A stretch of DNA of 64,000 nt from Prinia subflava (taxonomy: Eukaryota > Chordata > Aves > Passeriformes > Cisticolidae), in NCBI RefSeq assembly GCF_021018805.1, contig NC_086259.1:15891501-15955500 (forward strand), written 5' to 3'. A program made the translations under genes and the position numbers. This document shows positions 35,111-49,810 of the stretch, piece by piece (the first letter of the stretch is position 1; every line of letters begins with the position of its first letter). The notes beneath the pieces were generated by a model, which was not told the DNA's origin, did no database searches, and worked only from the letters and a program-made list of their open reading frames with translations.

Positions 35111-38100
35111 ATGATGACCTGCCTGTGTTGTAAGGAAAGATTAAACAGACTGAACTAAACAATGTCTGTATTTTTCTGGTGATATCTGATTTGGGGGAGT
35201 AATCCCACTTTATCCCCAAACATAAACCTTTTTGTTATTTAGAGGGATATAACCTGGAGGTGCCTTATGGACCTTTTCACCTGGCTTTGATGTCCTAACA
35301 GTTACCAGCCTTAAGCTTGTTGTTTTCCTGTTTTATCTGTGCCCAAATTGTTTCCAAGCAGCTATCTGGTGAGTGGGAAAGCCTCACTTTTCTACAGGGA
35401 AAACGGCAAATGAAACAAATTAAGTTTTATATATGTTTTGTTTCCTTTTGTTTGCAAATGCATGTAATCTTACAACTCCAAATTCTAATCTTTGCACTGA
35501 ATAACAGAGCACGGGATCCTCCTGCAGAGCAGCATATCTGAAATGGCAAAAGTTAAAAGCTATGGGGTCACTGGTGGGACAAGAGGAAGCAGGAGGCAGT
35601 TTTCCTGTCTTCATGAGGATGATGATGGTGCCTTGATTTCACATGGTGAGGAAGGAGGGAAGCAGACACTCAATATAAAAAGCAGAAGTTTATTTGACAG
35701 TGTTATGAGGAGGGTAACTGGATGCAAATATTTGACATTGACACGCTGGAATGCTGTAAAAATTTAATTAGATGGGTACATTAGTCATAGTTGTATTAGG
35801 GGGTTCATACACTACATGCAAAAATGCATGCTCCAGTACAAAAGAAATATTTAAGTCCTTCCTGTAAATACCATTTCCCTCATTATTGGGAAATGTGGTC
35901 TCAGAGGGACCATTGACCGTGTCATTTTATTTACAAAGGTATGGTTAGAATGAGATTAACAGCATTTATGGGAAGGGTTTTCCTACACAGAGAATGATAC
36001 CTATTATATAGGGAAGGTCGTGCAGCCCAGCTGCAATGGAGTAGGTGTATGTGGCTGCTGTCTGGTTTAATGTGGGGTTCACTTCTACATTATTAAACTC
36101 CCTTTAATAGCCTCATGCTCTCTTGTACAAGGGCTATTGGCAAGCTCAGATGCATTGAGGCTCTTCAAGAAGTCCCACTGCAGTTCTGCCTGCCCCTGGA
36201 AAACATTGGGGTTTGTTTTATGGCTTCACAGCTGCCCCAAGGAGAGCTCAGCTGACTGGCTCACTCAGTCTGGCTAGTCAAAAATAGGTTTCAAAATTTG
36301 GTCCTTGCCAGGCCATCCTTTGGGATGGGTTTATTTGGGAAGTTCACCCCAATCCAGTGCAGATCACTCTGGTTCTGGTATTTCATAGCTCCCAGTGTGG
36401 GTCTGCATGACTGCCATTAAAAATTTTGATATCTTGCAAGACTGATGGTTTGTTCCTTAATTTTCAAGGTTCAGCTCTATCCAAAATCTTGCAGGGAGAC
36501 ACCTAGATTTCAACTACCCTTTTCTGCTTTGTGGAGAACAAATAAACTATTTACTCCATTTATTCAGACCAAATATTTTGCACAATGTTTCCTCCACAGA
36601 CTACTGTGGGACTGGTCCAGAAGAACACAAATCTTTGCAGAAAAGCTTTGAATGTGAAGGTCAAGGTGGTAGCTCAGTTCAAAACCAAAAAATTGGTAAA
36701 CCAGTAGGAAATCACAGATAAAAGGACATGCTCAGCTCTACTGCATCCTACATCACAGAATGTCTTTGTGTCTTTTGTTGGAAAAAAAAGCATATTTCAT
36801 GTAATTTGAGATTATTTCCTTTCTGAAACCCCTGCAGAAAAACAGTTTGGACAATTTCCCTTCGTTTTCTTTCCCTTCAGCTTTACTACATGTAGAAAAT
36901 AAGATAATGTTTTAATTTGACAATGTTCATTTAGTAGTAAATAAGCAAATAATTGATCATATTTCATTTCAAACAGTGTTTCAGTTCTGGTACCATGTGT
37001 GACATTTAAAAGCAATTATGAGATTGAGATACCGGATAGGAAAGGGATAAAAACAAAAGATGACTCAACCAAAATCAACTAATACTTTGTCTTAATCAGT
37101 GTTTGGATTGTTCTGATGAATTTGATATCAGTGCTACAGAAAAGGAGAAGGCTATACTGGTTACCAGTTCATTTCCAAGAATTCAGGGAGTTTTCAAAGA
37201 GGATAATGTTGTCTGTAATTACCTGTAAGCATATAAAAAAGGAAGATGAGTAAAGAAAAAGGAGTTTTCCTTTTCTGAGGAAAGGAATTGTGACCCTAGG
37301 AAATCCCATGTGTAAATATCAAGAGTTTATGTTGGGAAAGGATGTGTGTATGTGTGTGTGTGTGTGTGTGTGTGTCTCCAGGATTATATACATAAAATAA
37401 TGAACAGCAGTCTGTGCTTTTGATTGAAACACCAAAACATGGACCAAAATTCACCTTCAGTCTGCTGTACTATTTATACAAATTGGAAAAAAAAAAAAGG
37501 TCACACTGGAAAGGGAAAGAAAATCAAGTCCAAACCCACAGTTTTTATTAAGAAGACCGTATCTTTTCTAAATCCCAAGCACAGAATGAGGACCTCACGG
37601 AGTGTCTGCCCTTTAATGTCATGTTGGTTACTTGAAATCAGTAGATCAGTCAGACCAAGTGAATTGTTCTATTGGAAAGGACAACCAGCCAAACGACCAC
37701 GCATTGATTGCAGCACAGATGCATCTGCACAGAATGTTTCTAAGCAAGCCAAAAAAAAAGGCTACCCTGCTCTAAAACATCTGTGGTCAAACTGTCCCAG
37801 AAGGGTCACAGCAAGAAGAGGTTTGGGGTTTTAGGGGTATTTTGCCATGGATGAAAGAGTCAGCCAAAAACCGCAGCTACTCAAAGATTGGCATGAGTAT
37901 CTCAAGAAATTTGAGGGATCTCCGCAGGGACAATATTAGTGGGTAAAAGTCTCAAGAGACTTGATTCCAAGGACATAACCATTGATCCTGCTACAGTCAG
38001 CAAGTGACAAAGGGGGATTTTAATTTGTACCACTTTCAAGAAAAGGGAGTCACTCAAGAGGAGCAAGACAGAGATCGAAATCAAATTATATTTAAAAATA

Positions 38101-41100
38101 TTCTGCATGGAAATGTGTGAAATTTGCCAATGGCAGCCAATGTCACACTAAGCAATGATTTTCAAAATGAAGTGAGGCTAAAGACCCTTTCTTCCCATGG
38201 GTCTTTCAAAACCATATAGAATAAAAGCTCAAGAATATCTTCTAGCACTGGTAGAATGATGGCAAAGAAAAACAAAATTTTATCATGGTAATATTTTCAT
38301 AGACAAGGAATTAAGTTCAAATAGTATGCAGCAACTTAAACAAATGTACAAAGTGTGAGGAAGATGATGACACTACAGCAGAGTGGTTTGGGTGGAAGTA
38401 AGATGTATAAGAGGTGACTTGTTTTGGGCTGTGTACCCACAGACATCATCCAGACACACACCAACACCACCTGAGCAGGCAGCTGGATGGAATCAGCTAA
38501 CACACAATTTCTCAGTTTACCTGTCTGTTAATCACATTGATGTGTATTTAAGTTCAAATAAAACCGTGGCTCCCACTAACATCCAAGCTGCAGTTCTTTA
38601 GTGACTTAAGAATTTAAGTCCCGTTTGAAAAAGTCTGACAGGCGCTTTTGAAAATTGGTTTCATAATTAGTAAACCAGACAACTGGACTCTTAAGATCAC
38701 TAGAAAGATATTAGGTAGAAACTTCAAAGTCAATGGGATTTGTACACCTTAGTCACATAAGCTCCTCTGAAAATTTTTCCTTCATGTCAATCTGCATTCA
38801 AATAATTCTCCCTGCACTTGGATACAGTGTGTTTGTCATGACCACTGAGCACAATAAATTGAATCTCAAAAATCCAGTAGGACTAGGAATTAAATAAATG
38901 TCTCCTTAAAACATTTTCTTTTCTAAAAGGTAAGAGAACTTGTGACTATACCAGAGGGAGGGAAAATAAACCCTTGTATCTTGTTAAGTCAGACTGAAGC
39001 AGTTCCAGCTCATCCACAGCCTGTTCCCAAGTGAGTGCTGGAAGATCAGAGGGCTGTGACCAGCAGAGCAGAAGCAGATGTTGTGTCCAGAGCCCTCGCT
39101 GTGGAATTCAATAGCTGGTTTGGTGAATCATTTGAACTGGTCACTTGGGAGGGCAGTGCCTGCTTAGTTTATGGTAAGTTTGAACAGTCCAGAGTTTGAA
39201 CAGTGTATTCTTACCTCTTACTGGAACAAAGAGGCTGTGTTTGTAAATAAGATGATAATTTGTACCATATTAGGGTCTTTTGCAACCAACAAAGCATTCC
39301 CATTTTCCATAGAAAAGGAGCCATTTGCCTGGGAAGAAATATCATCTGGCAATATTTCCAGAGCCGTGTTTCAAAGAGAAATTTGAAGCCACTCTTGTAC
39401 AATGCACAGGCATTAATCACCAAAAGCGAGATTCTCATAAACAAAGTAATCCAAACCATTAACACAAACCCTGCTGAGCACTGGTCAGTGTGGAGCACAT
39501 GAAAATCTGGGTCAAACCCCCCTCACTGACAGAAAGGCACCTGCCCCTGCTGCCTGTGCCCTTGCACCTTACTGCAAGAGCAGAGTGGTGTTGAAACCTC
39601 CTGGCAGTGCAAAACACGAGCCAAGGAGACTGGAACAACAGAAATAGCACCAGAGAAAGCAGAGAAAAATGTCAGGTGTCCGTGGCAGAGCAGCAGGATG
39701 AGGGCCCATGTGGCAGGACTGTCACCTGAGTGAAACAATCAATGCTTTTAACACAAAGTCACTCAGTGTCTGCACAAGTACAGCAGGGCTAGAATGATGA
39801 CAGATCTCGTGGTCCAAAGGAAGACATCCTTCACATCGTTGAAAAGTAAGGAAGTGCCTGCTTTGATCAGTTTTGGCAAGGGTTTCTGATCCATACCTGG
39901 GCTGCTCCCATCAGGAATCAGGTGCTGGAGCTTTGTGGCTTCCTCTTGGTGCTGCTGCCACACCGAGAGCTGGAATCACTGTGGACAGGCAGTGTTGACT
40001 GCTGCTGTTTCACTAAAATGAATAATTATATATCTCCCACTCAAGCTGATTGTTTGAACATGTGAGAGGGAGAGCACAAGGGAGATGCCACCAATAAGGG
40101 AGCTTTTATTGCAGCTAATGCTGCCTCTGAGGAAAGCCAGACTGGAGGATGAAGGGTGGATTCTGGTGCTGCCATCAGCTCGTGGCATCAGCAATGCTTC
40201 CGTGGCATATCTGTGAGCTGCTGGGGCACTGAAGCAGGCAACTTTTTCATGTAGGGGTGAATGAGGGGAGCTTTTTCCAAGCTCATTTAATAGTCCAGTC
40301 TGCAAACAATCTTCTCCTCTCTCATTACTGTTCTAGCCTTGTCTCTCCTTCTTGGCATGGTGCCGTTTCCCCCCCGAGCAGCAGCTGTGCACACTTGAAT
40401 AGTAAATCAAACACCCTAAAAACTGTTGTTCAAAAATCTTTTCAGATCTTTCTCTCCTCTATTTCTGTTCTCCTTTCTCTTGCTAATGATTAAGGCAATT
40501 GGGTCTTTTTAAAATTTTTAATCTGGGGTGATCTAATTCCGTGTTGCTCACAACTCATATCACGATGTCCATCAGTGAAAGGACCTGGAGCTGCATCTGC
40601 TTCATCTCCCATCAATACATGGGTATCTGGAGGGTCCACGGTGAGGGGCTTCACATTTCCTCTGGGAACAGGTCTCAGGTCATCCTGTGAAAGGCCAAAG
40701 AAGGTGGTAACAGTCTGGATTTCCAGGAGATAGCTAGCAATATAAATACCCTCCAGTCAGGGCTGATCTGCACTTACCAGGGATCTGAGCCCAACACCCT
40801 AAACAGCATTTGTTTTTATGGTTTCATGACAATTTCCACAACAGAAATGCCTAGAGGATTAATATTGCAGAGAGAGGGATGAGGACAGAACAGCAAAATA
40901 CCAGATAATTAGCACCATGCAGTAGATCATATGTTTTTCTTTGAACTCAACATTCATCACAGAGTAGAAGTGAGTTACTCCCTGGAAAAATGGGTGCACT
41001 ATTTTCCCCAGAGAAGTTAGATTTACAGAAGGTAACTTGGCTGACAGAAATGCCTGACTCCTGCCCAAAATACCTAGCAGTTTAACTGTTCCTGTATTTT

Positions 41101-41754
41101 GAAACTATTGCAAGAAACTGGTGTTGCACCTTAAGAAAGATCCAATTCGGAAACAAACAAACAAAAAAGGTGCATAATTCTGCTAATTCCCCTTTTATTT
41201 GTGTGAGATACTTAAGCCCAGGGATAGCTTCTCCCATTTAGGGTGTACATCTGTGAGAGGGATGTGATGGAGGAGCTTTGGCTGTGAAAATACAATGTAT
41301 GCTTTATTACAAAGAAAACCACAGTTTGAAAACCAGGGAAAACTCTGATTCACCAGCGTGACTCACACAGGCTCTATAGAGCCTGCAATCCCTTTAGCAA
41401 AGATTCAAGCCCAGCAGCATGCAAGTACTTGCAAAGAGAACTTATTTTCTCTAAATGAATGATCTTTTCAAGTGCCTTATCTTTTTGAAGACAGTGGAAA
41501 AATCTCTCACTGGACTTTGGCTGAGGCCCTTAAATGCAGGAGGAAAGTCAGTAAATACCATGTAAATATCCACAAAAATTACTCAAAGCCACCATCAAGA
41601 TAACATTATCACAGGAGATGGGAAGTGAGATTTCTGAGAAGGCTGCTACAAGCCCAGGAGGACCTGTAACATTGGGTAGTGACTGATTGTGATTAGCACA
41701 GATGAACTTTTCAGGAAATGAATCCTCTCCACCTCGGGAGAGAATTTTGACATG
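35111..41754. other. Gene-free stretch with a TG microsatellite
   Basis: No gene recognised. A (TG)n run lies at about 37342-37375. Frames of up to 136 codons have no domain. Confidence 0.45.
37342..37375 (+). repeat. (TG)n microsatellite
   Basis: Dinucleotide run of about 16 units with one A interruption near 37350. Confidence 0.95.
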
Positions 41755-41759
41755 TTCTC

Positions 41760-41846
41760 AATTTCTACAAATGAAATTGAGAGGGGATTGGAAGTAGGTG
41801 ATCTTTACAGTCTCTTCCAACCCAAACCATTCTATGAAATATGCCT
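41760..41846 (+). mobile_element. CR1 LINE 3' end fragment
   Basis: The stretch reading GGTGATCTTTACAGTCTCTTCCAACCCAAACCATTCTATGAAAT matches the well-known 3' terminus of avian CR1 retrotransposons. Only the terminal part is clear; the element is 5'-truncated, as most CR1 copies are. Confidence 0.8.
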
Positions 41847-44800
41847 GAAAGCCAAAAAACAATTGCAGAGGATTTTTTGGATGTTTTCAGGAAATGGAAA
41901 CAACTAGACTGGAGGCAACAACTTGGTTGACAGCAGCATAAGGGAGTTCAGATTTTCATAGCCAGTGATGAAATAATTTTGTTCCATTACTCAAACTCCT
42001 GAGACCATTGGTCCAATGGATTATATCAAAGTGTAATACTGGAGTAACATGGTGAGGATCCAGGCTGTTAGGGCTTGCTGCCTAACAGAGCATCCACAAG
42101 AGGAAAGAAACATCTTTGAGGTGTAATTACAGTTCATTTTATCTGTTGAGGCTATGAAAAGCAGGGTAAGAATGTGCATGGGCCTTAGAGGGAGGAACTC
42201 GAGGTACAGGTGCAGGTAAACTTGTTTATTCAACTCTCCCAAATAAGTGGCTTCACTTTCAGAAATGCAAAGGCCCTTGCTGCTCTCACTGAACCAGACT
42301 GACAGGGGAAGAAGCTGGGTTAGTGCTCCTGGTTTCTCACTCACCATCACAGCCAAACGTAATTTACCCATTTTCCCAGTGAAAATAAATACTGAAAGGT
42401 TCGTTTTTAATATATCTAACATATAAGTTAAAGAACGAATCTCTTAATTTGGTTTGCAATATTTTTTTCCTTTCTTAAAGAATAGAAAAGTTTCAGTACA
42501 TTTCAAAAATTCTTATGAGGAGACTCAGTTTAGCACACCAGGAAGCTGCACTCCCCATCCCTGTCCATGTTTCTGTGGCTGTGTTTAAGCCACCTCTCTG
42601 CCCTGTGTCTTTTGAAGCCACTGATTCTGGGATTTGTTTCCCCATCCCCACACCTTCTTCCTGGACACACCTGTGTGTGCTCAGCTCCAGTGCCTGGGAA
42701 CTGCAGGCCTTTAGCTGTATGAGCTCCTTTCCCCTGTTTTTTTTTTTTTTTTTATCCTAAATAGCATCTGAACATGCCTCTCATCCACCTATGACAGCCC
42801 CAAATCAGCTGAAACCTTGGCTTTTTAGCTCAAGCCACAGGAGCATCAGGGCAGGGCTTTGCACAGTAGGTTGATGCTCCTCAGCAGGGAAGTCAGATGG
42901 AAGATAAGGTCAACCCAGAGCCTGCACACTCATCTCTTTACCACACTCTGCTCGTATGAAAGGTCATCTCAGTCCCATAAACTCTCATGCTTGCATTTCC
43001 CAAGCTGACAAACTCCTCATTTGGACTCCAGAGCTGCCTGGAGTCTTTCCATGCTGGGATTGCTTAACTCTGGTGCCAGTGGTGATCATTAATGCAATGT
43101 ATTGCCTACCATTTCCATGCCATCAGCTAACTTGGCTTTGGGCTTCAGTACATTATACATTACTTCTGGGTAAAAAATAGAGACAGTCCTCTCCATTTCA
43201 TAATATTGTGTTGGGCCTGCAATCTTCTGAGAGGCTAGAGTTGGAAAGTATTATTTATCTTGCTTAGAAAGAACAGAAAGTAGATTAGTAACCATGTATG
43301 AAGTGGGTATTAAAGTTAATTAATACCTGTGCTAAACCACGACTTAGGGAATTAACATTGAAAAAATGGTCTTCTGCATTGTCTGGGAAGAAAGGGCTGC
43401 ATTTCCCTCTCCATGACTGATAAACCTCTGTACCCAAAGTTCCTGGTTCTGTAGATCTGTGGTTGACCTGAGAATGCCACTAAGCAGAACTGATTTATTT
43501 CACAGTTCACAGTGTTCCTTCTGGGGGCACAGGGAAGGTGGGAGGCCGGACCAGTGGGAGCTGTTATCTGAGGAATGCTGCCCTTGATTTTGGGGGAGAC
43601 AGGATTTTGCCTGGTGCTATTCCTCTTCCTTTCCCCCAGCTTGGGTCTTGTGTGGAGCAGTTGCTCCACAAATCAAGAAATCATGAATGTAGAATGTGAA
43701 GGTATCCAGGACCATCCATCTGCATGATCCAACCCAGGGATGTCCAAGGAGCTGACCTCCTAAAGCACATTTATTTCTACAGTCCATGAAAGAAAAACCT
43801 ATGGGATTAGAAACTGTGCTCTTCTCTAATGTAACAACCCAAACCCTCTTTCTCTGGCCCCAATGCCTGCCTCTGGCTCCTCAGCAAGAAACTTCAACTT
43901 CTTGATTGCCATTTTCCCGTTTTGCTGTCATCAGTGACAAAAATGCAGGAGTACAAAAGCCAGAGAGAGTTTATCCCCATTTCTTTGCTGCTTCTGCGGG
44001 GACACAGAGAGCAGAGTTTTTAGAGCATTCCTCAAACACTGAGGAAACACATATATCTTGTGTTAGGTGGGATAACCCCCCACAGCCCTTTTCTGTCATT
44101 ACCCTAGCCTGGCATTCAGAGCATCTTGAGCAGGGTTTTCCTCTGGTGGGAAGAGAAGTGTTTCCCAGTGTTCCCACCCAGAGGTTCCTCTCCTCCTTTG
44201 CTGCATAATAAACTTCTCGTAAGAGGGATCTCATTCAGATAGACATCTGAGTTTATGCTGCAGAAGTATTTGTTATTTATAGATGAGGTTGTGTGTTCTC
44301 CCTCACAGAGCTGGATGGTATCTCAAGGACACACCCCAGGAAAGAAGAGGGAGGAAGATATTCCATCCTCAGGCACAGAGAGAATTCCTCCCTATTTCTG
44401 TTTGCTCCAATATCAACAGCAGATACTTATGCCCCCATTTCTAGATGGACTAGGGCGTGCTGGGGTGGTGCAATAGTTGGTCTTTGTCTTTCTCCACCCA
44501 CTCTTTTCTTGTGCCTGAACCCAATCTCACAGCAACCACAGAAGTGTCTGTGCCTTTACAGGAGCTCACACACCACAATCCAGCTCAGGCACTTGTGTTT
44601 CTGCATGTGGATTCAGGGGAGCTATGAACACGAATCTGCATGGCAAGATCAGAGAACACACAAAGAGAAACCCCAACAACAATGAACATTTAGAATAAAT
44701 TGCAAATAGAGGTGCATAATTTGTGGTTAGAGAGACTGAGTGCTAGTCATTATTCAGTATCACTCATTTCTTTCCTCCAAATATATGTATGAAAGCCAGG

Positions 44801-47800
44801 AACAAATAATATTTTTATAAACATGGAGGAGGTTTTCTTTTAAAATTAGATTATGTTAAAAAATAATCTAGAATGACTGGAGTGAGATTGTACCTATATG
44901 GAGAAACTACTCTACAGCCAAGTGAATCATTTATCTAGATATAATGTATAACTTCATTGAAAACAAAAGCCAGACATATTAAGAGTGAATTGCTTACAAT
45001 AGAGGGTTACATATTAAAATGTATGTATAATTGTAACCTTCTGTTAACACTCTCTTGAAGAGAAAAAACACCTATTGCAGGCTTTAAAATGCTGTGTCTC
45101 CACTATGCTGGGTGAAGAGTCCTGTATGTAGTGAGGGCAGCATACACAGGAAGGATTCTTGCAGATTAAAAAAAATAAAATAGAAGAAGAAAAAACAGCT
45201 CCTACAAAAGTGTTTAGCGGAAGTTGCTCCTTCTTCATTTGCATCAAAGAAATCCATTGTCATCTCCAGAGACAAACTCGGGGTAAAGAAAATGTGCTTT
45301 ATTGAGAGCATGACATATGATTTAATGTGATCTCACCAGATTTTCATTCTAGCTCTAGGAAGGTTGCCCTGGTGACATCACACCATGCCTGGTGTCCTCA
45401 GCCCACAGGCATCCAGTGCAAGCTCTAGAAGAGGCTTGGCCTTAGCTGGGAGTGGGAAAATGCACACACACATTTTGGGGGTCTGATTAGAGACATCTCT
45501 GCCACTGAAGGAAGCACAGAACCTTGGCCTGGGTTTACACTGAAGGGAGTTTTATTTCTGAAAATATGGAACAGTACTTAAATCACTGCCTGCACCTCCT
45601 CCAGAGGATTGTCAGAGACAGGGACACTGAGCACCACATCTGCACCCTGCTCCCTCCCCAAAACTTTGGAGAGCACAAGGCAAAGGAGAGAATTTGTAAG
45701 GACTTCTACCATTTAACCTCTTCAACCACCACAAAACGCTTCTCAGAGCAGAATAGAAAGCAAATAAATCAGGTTTCTATCTCTCTTCCCGTTAAGAAGT
45801 TTATCAGAATACCTTTCTCATCACTCATGAAACCTGAGGGGAACAAGAACAGAGGAAGAACAAAGAATCCCTTAAACAATACATGGCCCTTTTGCTAACA
45901 GGCTGGTTATGTCCTCTGCTAACCCAGAGGGATAAGTGGCATTGCTCTATTCCACCAAGAATCCCCTAAACAGCCCTCTCTGTGCATTTGTTGCCCTTTG
46001 TATGCTCACATAAATTTGGCAATACTGCTAAAACCCAACCATTTTCCTTGTCCCGTCAAATTCCCTGCTTTCCTCACAAAAAATTCACTTCTCCTGATAA
46101 AGAACCTTCATGAACCCAGCCCTTTCCCCCCTGAGCTGCAGCCTCATTCCCCAATACCCTGTGCAGTGCATCCACAAGAGCTCTATGGTATCTGATCTCT
46201 GGGAGATCAACAGCACAACTTACTGCACCTTTTGAATATTGCAGAACTGGAAACCAGGGAATACAGTAGCTCAGGAGATAAAGATGTGGTGAGATCTTAT
46301 TCAGAGAGAGAGAACTCCACCATAAATCCCATTGCATCTGCAAGACCTGCCAGGAAAATACAAGGAGCCACAGTCAGCACAGTACCTGTGCCTTTCACAG
46401 ATATTCACATTCGTGTGAATCTCCAGGCAATCACATTTCAGTATTTTCCATCCCAAGAAGAAGAAATGGATGGGACTTAAAAAATCCCTCAACGTGGAGT
46501 AATAGTTTCCTAACACAGGAGAAGAGCCCTGTCCCTCTCACCCCCTTTTCTAGAGCCAGTGCAGGAAAGCCCCTCTGCCAAGTCCTCTGGGCAGGTGAGG
46601 GACTCACCTGAACGAAGAGAATGAGAAGGTGAAGATTGACTTGCTTGTTATCACAAGGTTCTCTGCACACGTTGGGAGAATGATTTCAGAGGAGCTTTGT
46701 TGGAAGTGCCCCTCTTTTCCAATCAGGAGGCATCCTCACAGCCAGATAAGAGGGAAACACAGATACCAGCACTGCAGTCATTACACAGACATGCAATACT
46801 ACAATTTTCTGGGCTATTGATTGCTGCTGTTCTGGCATTGCAACCCAAAACACTGGAGGAAGTCAAGTGGAGAATGAGAAGAGGGGAATTTAGCATGCTG
46901 GTGAGCTGGTTAAAATACCTTTGCTGAAAAGAGCTGCTTTGTCTAAATCACAACGTTTTGCCAAAAGGTATGAATTTCGAGACAAAGGGGTTTTTGCAAG
47001 TAGTTTGGGGATTCTTGTCTGGGTCTCTGCCCTGCCAAGTTAGTTCCCCAGTCACGCAGCTAGCATTAATGTTCTCTCAGGTTATACTTTGTTTCATTTT
47101 AGCACAGCTTCATTCTGATCTGCACACAACAAAATTTTTGAAACATCTCAAAAAAGCTGCATGTTTTTCTGTCCCTAACCCCTCCTTAACGTTCAGATGG
47201 AGGTAAATAACTCTGTCATAAACTCTATGGGGAGTTTATTGATAACATAAAATAATACATTTTGCTTTCAAGACATTTCTTATTACAGTCAGGAGAGAGA
47301 GGATGTGAGTCAGAAGCTTTCTTCTCATTTTCTCTCGGTTCATTTGTTCACTCCGTTTACTGAAACTTAAGTAGCTGTTAGAGCTACAAGTCCCAAGGCA
47401 CACGTGTTCTTTAACACACAACTTAATTTCCAAAACAAATAATTACAACTTCTTTTCTGAGTGTCACCCTTCCCAGGAGCATCTGACGCGTACGCTAAAA
47501 TGTAAAAACCTGCAAAGTGATGCTGTGCTGCAGTTAACTGCTCTCTGTTCCGGGGAGATTTACCCTCTACCCACCATTCATTTCCACATCTGGAGTGCTT
47601 TTGGATAGTTTACTCCAAGCAAGCAGAGAATGACAAGTCACAGCTTTGTCTTTTACAGATCGCTCCAGAAAAACTTTAAGCACTGAACCGACCTCCCTCA
47701 GCATCAGACGGAGGTGATGCTCAGTTACCCCACAGAAAAAAAGCTTTTTAATTGACAGGTTCGGGATTTTGCATCATCCAGGGCTGGCTCCTCCTCCCCT

Positions 47801-49379
47801 ATAACACTGACCTAATTATGCAGAGCCTCAACGCTGCAGCGCCCAGGAGTTTCAGGTTCGCTTGTTATTCGATGCCTGCAACAATGTTTATTCACCAGCT
47901 ACCCCGAATAAAACGCGGTGTTTCACTGCACTGACATCAAAGCCAAGCTTGTGGATGGCACTGGGTTTATTTACATGATCTGCATTCCTCTCTACATGTG
48001 TGTATTTATATCTGTGTGTATGCACACAGGCACACACACACTCTCTTGCCCAAGAGGAAAAGCAGGGGTTGCTTATAATAACAGCAAACAAGTGATGCTG
48101 GTGGTTCTGGGTGCTGCAGCACACACCTTTCATGCTGAAACACAAAGGGGAGCAGAGACAGGCAGCTGCCTGCACAGTGCCCTGCCCAGGGCCCTGGCAC
48201 CCTCTGGGCACTGCAGCCTGCAGAGGTGCCATCCTTTCACCCCAGGGGATTCCCTTTTCCTCCTACTGAAAACAGCAGGAATTTAAGGCAGGAATCCCTC
48301 TCTTCCAATGTCTCTATAGGTCAGTACAGATTTTCATCACCCCTTCTTGCACAGGTAGTGGCTCCCAAAACCAACCCAGCCAGTCCACTGGTACAGCTGG
48401 AATGTCTGTCTGCTCATGGAAACACATAACTTTTCCTTGTCTCTGACAGTGGCCGAAATTTAAAAAAAATAATCAATGTGTACTAATAGATGATCATCTC
48501 AGCCATCATCATGTCAGTGTATCATGAAGCAGTGAAAGTTTCTGTTACCCTCTGCCTCATTTCGCTGTTCTCTGCCTCAACCCCTTTCTTCCTTTAAAAG
48601 TTGAAACTGAACATGTATAGAGCATATTACATGAAAATCAATATCCATAGTGAGATATAACTAAGACATATAGATTAATGTTGAATAATATATATTTGTC
48701 AAAAATATATGCTCATAAAACCAAGCCCGTGCATTTGATGTGTTCTTACTTTTGGGCTCTAAAATCTTTGCATTCTCCAAAGTCCCCACATTTTTCCTTT
48801 CTCCCTCTGTTTTGTTTGTTTAGTTTCCTTTGTCTCTGGAGGTCTGCACAAACCTCCCTAGAACCAGCCAAAAGAAGAGCTATGGTCCAGAAATAATCCT
48901 TAGTTCCTTTCTTCAATTACGGTGTGGGAGTAGAAACTATTTGGTGACAAACATTCCTCCGTTTGGGAAGAGGAGGCTCAAATTCTCCTGCTCCTCACTC
49001 ACCAGTGTGGGAAAGGAAAACATTGGCTAAGGTTGCAGAAGGTCTCCTCCTCCCTGTCTTGGTTTGGCCAGTGCCAAATATTTGTGTCCAGGCTGCTGTT
49101 GGGGCACAGCTCAGCACGAGCAGCAGAAGGGATGGGAGGAGGTGGAGCCAAAGACCTCGACTGCAATAATCTCATAAATGCTCTTATCACGTGCACAGGG
49201 GACAAACTGGGATCCTTCAGGGGTTTCCCTGCAGATGCAGTGCTTCTCCTTGCCAAATCTGAGCCCTTCTTGCACAACATAAAGCTTTCCCAGCAGAGGT
49301 GGCCTGGGCAGCATCTTATTTTTTCATTGCCAGCAAGTATTTCTGAGAAAGGCTAGGCTAGAGCCTGCCAGAGTCTGGA
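41847..49379. other. Gene-free stretch
   Basis: No gene or RNA recognised. A somewhat CpG-richer, conserved-looking patch lies at 47480-47930. A poly-T run lies at 42737-42753. Open frames of up to 133 codons have no domains. Confidence 0.45.
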
Positions 49380-49810
49380 ATTAGATACAAATTAATTGCA
49401 TGTAATTACTCAAGAGCATCAAGTATCTTTTTGGGATTTTATAGTTATTGTTATTGTAATGATGTTCAATTTGCAAATACAATTATTGTAAATTACTCTA
49501 TTGATAACTTCAGCTCTCCTATTGTGTGTGATCACCTCGATGGTTTTCTTGTGGTCTTTTGTAAAAAGTTTTTATAGCCTCGATGAAGACACAAGTAGAG
49601 CTGAAAATTGACTGCTGTTCTCACAATGGCTTTCTGTTACTCAGAAGTGGACAATTGGTAAATTATTAGCTTATGATTAAATTACAATGTCACTGCAACA
49701 TTTGAGAGGTCAAAGTCATAAACAAACTTCATTTTTGTCTCGCACCACAAGCCTGATAACAAACTGAGACACATTTTCCTAGCAGCATTTCCTCTTTGAT
49801 TTAATTTCTC
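49380..49810. promoter_or_regulatory. Candidate conserved noncoding element
   Basis: Dense in homeodomain, Octamer-like and TCF-like words (CAAATTAATTGCATGTAATTAC at 49389-49410, ATTTGCAAATACAATTATTG, GGTAAATTATTAGC), single copy, no coding frame. One of the two best-looking enhancer candidates in the window. Confidence 0.4.

Noticed and set aside
43680..43765. Possible further CR1-type fragment (GATCCAACCCAGGGATGTCC)
   Set aside because: Only weak resemblance by eye; no clear CR1 terminus.
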